Assembly (NCBI GenBank): GCA_023427125.1
Contig: JAEZBP010000378.1
Coordinates: forward strand, 1-8,399
Direction of reading: 5' to 3'
DNA from: Pseudomonadota bacterium
GTDB lineage: Bacteria > Myxococcota_A > Polyangia > Polyangiales > Sandaracinaceae
Length of the DNA stretch: 8,399 bases
In this document: piece by piece, positions 6,250 through 8,399 of the stretch
Numbering within the stretch: position 1 is the stretch's first letter
How the letters are laid out: every line of letters begins with the position of its first letter
The notes under the pieces: model-generated
Seen by the model: the letters and a program-made list of their open reading frames with translations, nothing else
What the model was told of the DNA's origin: nothing
Databases searched by the model: none
Translations under genes and position numbers: made by a program

Positions 6250-6270
6250 AGGCGGCGATCTCTAGCCGCC
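6250..6270 (-). promoter_or_regulatory. Hairpin next to the start of the acidic-protein gene
   Basis: On the minus strand GGCGGC (6270-6265) and GCCGCC (6256-6251) can pair around an eight-base loop TAGAGATC, ending one base before the ATG. The only Shine-Dalgarno-like bases (AGAG) lie in the loop. It could modulate initiation, or serve as a weak terminator after the peroxiredoxin gene, but no T-run follows. Six-base stems are common in GC-rich DNA. Confidence 0.22.
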
Positions 6271-6299
6271 GGCGCTGCGATCAAGCTCTCCGGTCGGGG

Positions 6300-6953
6300 T
6301 CAGCTCGGCGCCTTGGCGTAGCGCAGGTAGGGCAGCTTCACGTCGAGCTTGCCGAACTTCGCCTCGGCCTGCGCGTTGTCGAGCGCCATCGACACGATCA
6401 CGTCCTGACCCGGGGTCCAGTTGGCGGGGGTCGCGACGGGTACGCCGTCGGTCTGCTGCACGGCGTCGAGCGCGCGCACGATCTCGGCGAAGTTGCGGCC
6501 CACCGACATCGGGTAAGTCATCGTCAGACGCACCTTCTTGTCCGGCCCGATGATGAACACGGTGCGCACCGTCGCGGTGTGCGCCGGCGTGCGGCCGTCG
6601 GGCAGGTGGGCCTCGGCGGGCAGCATGTCGTAGAGCTTCGCGACCTTCAGCGAGGAGTCGTCGATGATCGGGAAGTTGGCCGTGGTGCCCGCGACGGTCT
6701 CGATGTCGCGCTTCCACTTCTGGTGATCGTCGACGCTGTCGACCGAGACGCCCATCACCTTGGTGTTGCGCTTGGCGAACTCGCCGGCGAGCTGCGCGAC
6801 GGCGCCGAACTCGGTCGTGCACACCGGGGTGAAGTCCTTCGGGTGCGAGAAGAGGATCGCGTAGCCGTCTCCGATCCAGTCATGGAAGCTGACGGAGCCC
6901 TCGGTCGAGTCGGCGGTGAAGTTCGGAGCGATGTCGTTGATGCGCAGTCCCAT
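6300..6953 (-). CDS. 1-Cys peroxiredoxin (Prx6 family, AhpC/TSA fold)
   Basis: The 217-residue protein starts at ATG 6951-6953, supported by GGAAGGA about 11 bases upstream. An in-frame ATG at 7013 would add 20 residues with no similarity to the family start MGLRINDIAPNF. The catalytic segment HPKDFTPVCTTE (37-48) is of the Prx6 type, with peroxidatic Cys45, Thr42, His37 and the supporting Arg130 in TVRTVFIIG. The C-terminal dimerisation extension (PANWTPGQDVIVSMALD, 176-192, to residue 217) gives the usual Prx6 length of about 210-225. Cys45 is the only cysteine, so this is a true 1-Cys enzyme that needs an outside thiol to regenerate. It reduces hydrogen peroxide and organic hydroperoxides in the cytoplasm. 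A small acidic protein gene lies 50 bases downstream. I see no OxyR-like or other operator in the 171 bases upstream. Confidence 0.96.
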   Translation of the reverse strand: MGLRINDIAPNFTADSTEGSVSFHDWIGDGYAILFSHPKDFTPVCTTEFGAVAQLAGEFAKRNTKVMGVSVDSVDDHQKWKRDIETVAGTTANFPIIDDSSLKVAKLYDMLPAEAHLPDGRTPAHTATVRTVFIIGPDKKVRLTMTYPMSVGRNFAEIVRALDAVQQTDGVPVATPANWTPGQDVIVSMALDNAQAEAKFGKLDVKLPYLRYAKAPS

Positions 6954-7124
6954 GAGCGTCTGGTTCCTTCCGAGTGGGTATGGACCTGATGTCTGCGGCG
7001 CCAGGGTGGCCACCGCAAGGGGCCATTCGACCCGAAGAGCCCCATCACAGCGAAACCTCCGCGCGCCCGCAGCGGGCGGGAGGCCGAAGACGACGCCGTA
7101 CCGTGGGTCCGCTCGAACGCGTTT
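6954..7124. other. Intergenic region upstream of the peroxiredoxin gene
   Basis: This is the longest non-coding stretch in the window. It holds the peroxiredoxin ribosome binding site (near 6964-6970), a compact inverted repeat at 7064-7078 and, at the start of the stretch, the end of the minus-strand gene at 7125. I find no convincing -35/-10 pair for the peroxiredoxin and no small gene. Confidence 0.4.
7064..7078 (-). terminator. Compact GC hairpin after the zinc-ribbon gene, possible terminator
   Basis: CGCCCGC and GCGGGCG form a perfect inverted repeat around a single base. As RNA it folds to a five-pair stem with a five-base loop. It lies about 46 bases past the stop of the minus-strand gene ending at 7125. 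The following bases on that strand include only TTT and no real U-run, so intrinsic termination would be weak. Confidence 0.25.
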
Positions 7125-7619
7125 TCAACCCTCGAAATTCCACTCGCGGGGGAGCTCGGCGCCACATACGTCGCAGGCGAAGTCGCCGTCTTTGACGATG
7201 TTCCGCTCCCCGCAGGCGCTACAGCGGCGGAACACCAGCGCGTGGGTGAAGCCGTCTCCGTGCCGCACCCCGATCCCGTCGAGGGCGCGAGCCACTTCGC
7301 CCCACGAGCTCGGCTCGGGACAGTACCCGGTGGACTGATTCGACGCGTGCGTCATGCGCCAGCCCGCCCGCTCCCGCTCGAAGGCGAGCTCACCGGCGGC
7401 GAGCACATCCTCGCCACCGGCACACGCCACGTGCTCCGACCGGCGATCGGCCAAGCGCAGCTCACGCGCGAGCGTGATCACGTACGTGCAGGGCTCCTCG
7501 TCGCCGAGCTGCGCGAGCACCGACGCGAGCTCCTCACTCGTTCGCACCGGCGCACCGGCCGCGTGTCCGGCGACGGAGCGCCGCACCGCCTCCGGACCCA
7601 CGTAGCGATAGCGGCGCAC
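7125..7619 (-). CDS. Conserved protein of unknown function with a C-terminal zinc ribbon
   Basis: The 164-residue protein starts at GTG 7617-7619, three bases after the stop of the upstream gene, so the two form one operon with probable translational coupling. It begins MRRYRYVGPEAVR. Residues 27-90 look like an alpha/beta region (EEPCTYVITLARELRLADRR; then GGEDVLAAGELAFER). A striking segment SNQSTGYCPEPSSW (93-106) follows. The C-terminus (133-152) is a zinc ribbon, CSAC...CDVC, with Cys133, Cys136, Cys149 and Cys152, and the chain ends LPREWNFEG. I recall similar MRRYRYVGP...SNQSTGYCPxP...zinc-ribbon proteins of unknown function in actinobacteria and other high-GC bacteria, but have not verified this. 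No signal peptide or membrane helix is seen. Third-position GC is slightly lower than in the genes around it. The role is unknown; the ribbon suggests nucleic-acid or protein binding. Confidence 0.8.
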   Translation of the reverse strand: MRRYRYVGPEAVRRSVAGHAAGAPVRTSEELASVLAQLGDEEPCTYVITLARELRLADRRSEHVACAGGEDVLAAGELAFERERAGWRMTHASNQSTGYCPEPSSWGEVARALDGIGVRHGDGFTHALVFRRCSACGERNIVKDGDFACDVCGAELPREWNFEG

Positions 7620-7622
7620 GCG

Positions 7623-8399
7623 CTAGCCGTTTCGATGACCTGGCGCAGGGGCGCCGCAGTGGGGGCACTTGAGCAGCTCGGCCGCGAAGGGGCCCTTGCA
7701 GTAGCTGCAGAAGATGCGGCCGGCGATCGAGCGCTCGTCGATCTTCTTCAGGTGCGAGTAGAGCGTCTCGAGCTCGGCCGTGCTCATCCGGTCGTTCTCG
7801 GCGGCGGGCGACCAGATCACCTCCATCGCGACCAGCGTCTGCGGATTGGCGACGGCGGTGAGATCGTCGAGCAGCGCCTTGATGCGCGCGGCGTCGGTGA
7901 CCTGCGAGACGTCGAGGATCTCGCGGCGCGCGGCCACGATGAGGGTGACGACCACGACGCCCTCGCCCTCCTCGCTGCGCGCGCGCATCTCGGCGGCCTC
8001 GCGCACCGACTTCGCGCCGTCGACGTTGCGCACGAGCTCGTCGCGGAAGCGAGAGCGCGCGTCGACGCCGAGCTGGCGGAAGATGCCCTCGGCGCTCGCC
8101 GCGCTCATCGGGTGGTAGTTGGCGATCGCGCAGTAGAGCCAGCTCAGCTCCGCGCGGCGGAGCCCGAGGATGGTCTCGCGCAAGAGACTCGCGAGCCCGG
8201 CCTGCGAGCCGGTCATGCCGCTCTTGGCGAGCCGCTCGAGGTGCGCCTGGAGCTCGCGGCGCGCGCGCCAGTCGATGCCGATCTGGATCGCGGAGATGTC
8301 GACGTGACCCCAGCCGCGCGCGCCGTGCGAGGGCGTGTACCCGCCGCCCTGCATGAGGTTGCGGGACTTGGCCTTGCTGATCGCGATGATGACGAAGAC
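7623..8399 (-). CDS. DUF1517-like membrane protein with a C-terminal zinc ribbon (5' end beyond the window)
   Basis: The stop is TAG at 7623-7625. An ATG at 8352-8354 could start a 243-residue protein, but the frame stays open upstream to the right edge and encodes VFVIIAISKAKSRNL, which looks like the end of a membrane helix followed by basic cytoplasmic residues. I therefore treat the gene as partial, with 258 visible residues. Next comes a Gly-rich segment and GHVDISAIQIGIDWRARREL. Helical stretches resembling DUF1517 proteins follow (LERLAKSG, LASLLRETILGLRRAELSWL, YCAIANYHP). Near 145-205 is VVVVTLIVAARREI, a strand-rich core also typical of that family. The end is a zinc ribbon, CSYCKGPFAAELLKCPHC. 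DUF1517 proteins are membrane-anchored and of unknown function. The family call rests on my recollection of its pattern. It is the first visible gene of the operon with 7125-7619. Confidence 0.78.
   Translation of the reverse strand, partial: VFVIIAISKAKSRNLMQGGGYTPSHGARGWGHVDISAIQIGIDWRARRELQAHLERLAKSGMTGSQAGLASLLRETILGLRRAELSWLYCAIANYHPMSAASAEGIFRQLGVDARSRFRDELVRNVDGAKSVREAAEMRARSEEGEGVVVVTLIVAARREILDVSQVTDAARIKALLDDLTAVANPQTLVAMEVIWSPAAENDRMSTAELETLYSHLKKIDERSIAGRIFCSYCKGPFAAELLKCPHCGAPAPGHRNG

Noticed and set aside
6954..7013. A 20-residue N-terminal extension of the peroxiredoxin from ATG 7013
   Set aside because: The Prx6 family begins at MGLRINDIAPNF, and a ribosome binding site (GGAAGGA) precedes ATG 6953.
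1..8399. Mobile elements, attachment sites, CRISPR repeats or tRNA genes
   Set aside because: No transposase or integrase motif, no long direct or inverted repeats, no regularly spaced repeats and no tRNA-like fold were found on reading both strands.

Overview
The DNA is very GC-rich, with almost every third codon position G or C. It has GTG starts, a lipoprotein with a Gly/Asp/Pro-rich linker and beta-helix repeats, a membrane diguanylate cyclase with two GAF domains, and a DUF1517-like zinc-ribbon membrane protein. Together these suggest a myxobacterium (Polyangia; Sandaracinus-like), which is an inference and not a proven placement. The window reads as chromosomal sequence. I see no insertion sequence, phage gene, tRNA, rRNA or CRISPR array. 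The longest stretch without a gene is about 170 bases (6954-7124).

Layout, left to right. The 3' end of an unidentified plus-strand gene (1-152) is followed by a secreted right-handed beta-helix lipoprotein with its own promoter (219-1355). Next comes a compact plus-strand pair (1402-2093): a small antitoxin-like protein overlapping a minimal-nucleotidyltransferase gene whose frame is broken near its 5' end. A diguanylate cyclase (4211-2100, minus strand) ends six bases from that pair and starts divergently from a small FtsB/DivIC-type division protein (4312-4668). A ferredoxin-reductase-type flavoprotein follows on the plus strand (4718-5938). The remainder is on the minus strand: a small very acidic protein (5974-6249), a Prx6-type 1-Cys peroxiredoxin (6300-6953), a conserved zinc-ribbon protein of unknown function (7125-7619) and, three bases upstream of it, a DUF1517-like membrane zinc-ribbon protein (7623-8399) that runs off the right edge.

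How the genes relate. The 1402-2093 pair looks like a toxin-antitoxin-type module, possibly decaying. Genes 7623-8399 and 7125-7619 form a tight operon of two zinc-ribbon proteins. The flavoprotein and the peroxiredoxin are both redox enzymes, but they sit on opposite strands and share no visible partner. The cyclase and the FtsB-like gene share a 100-base divergent promoter region. Nothing here can be called a new multi-gene system with confidence. The best leads are the frameshifted nucleotidyltransferase pair and the zinc-ribbon operon.
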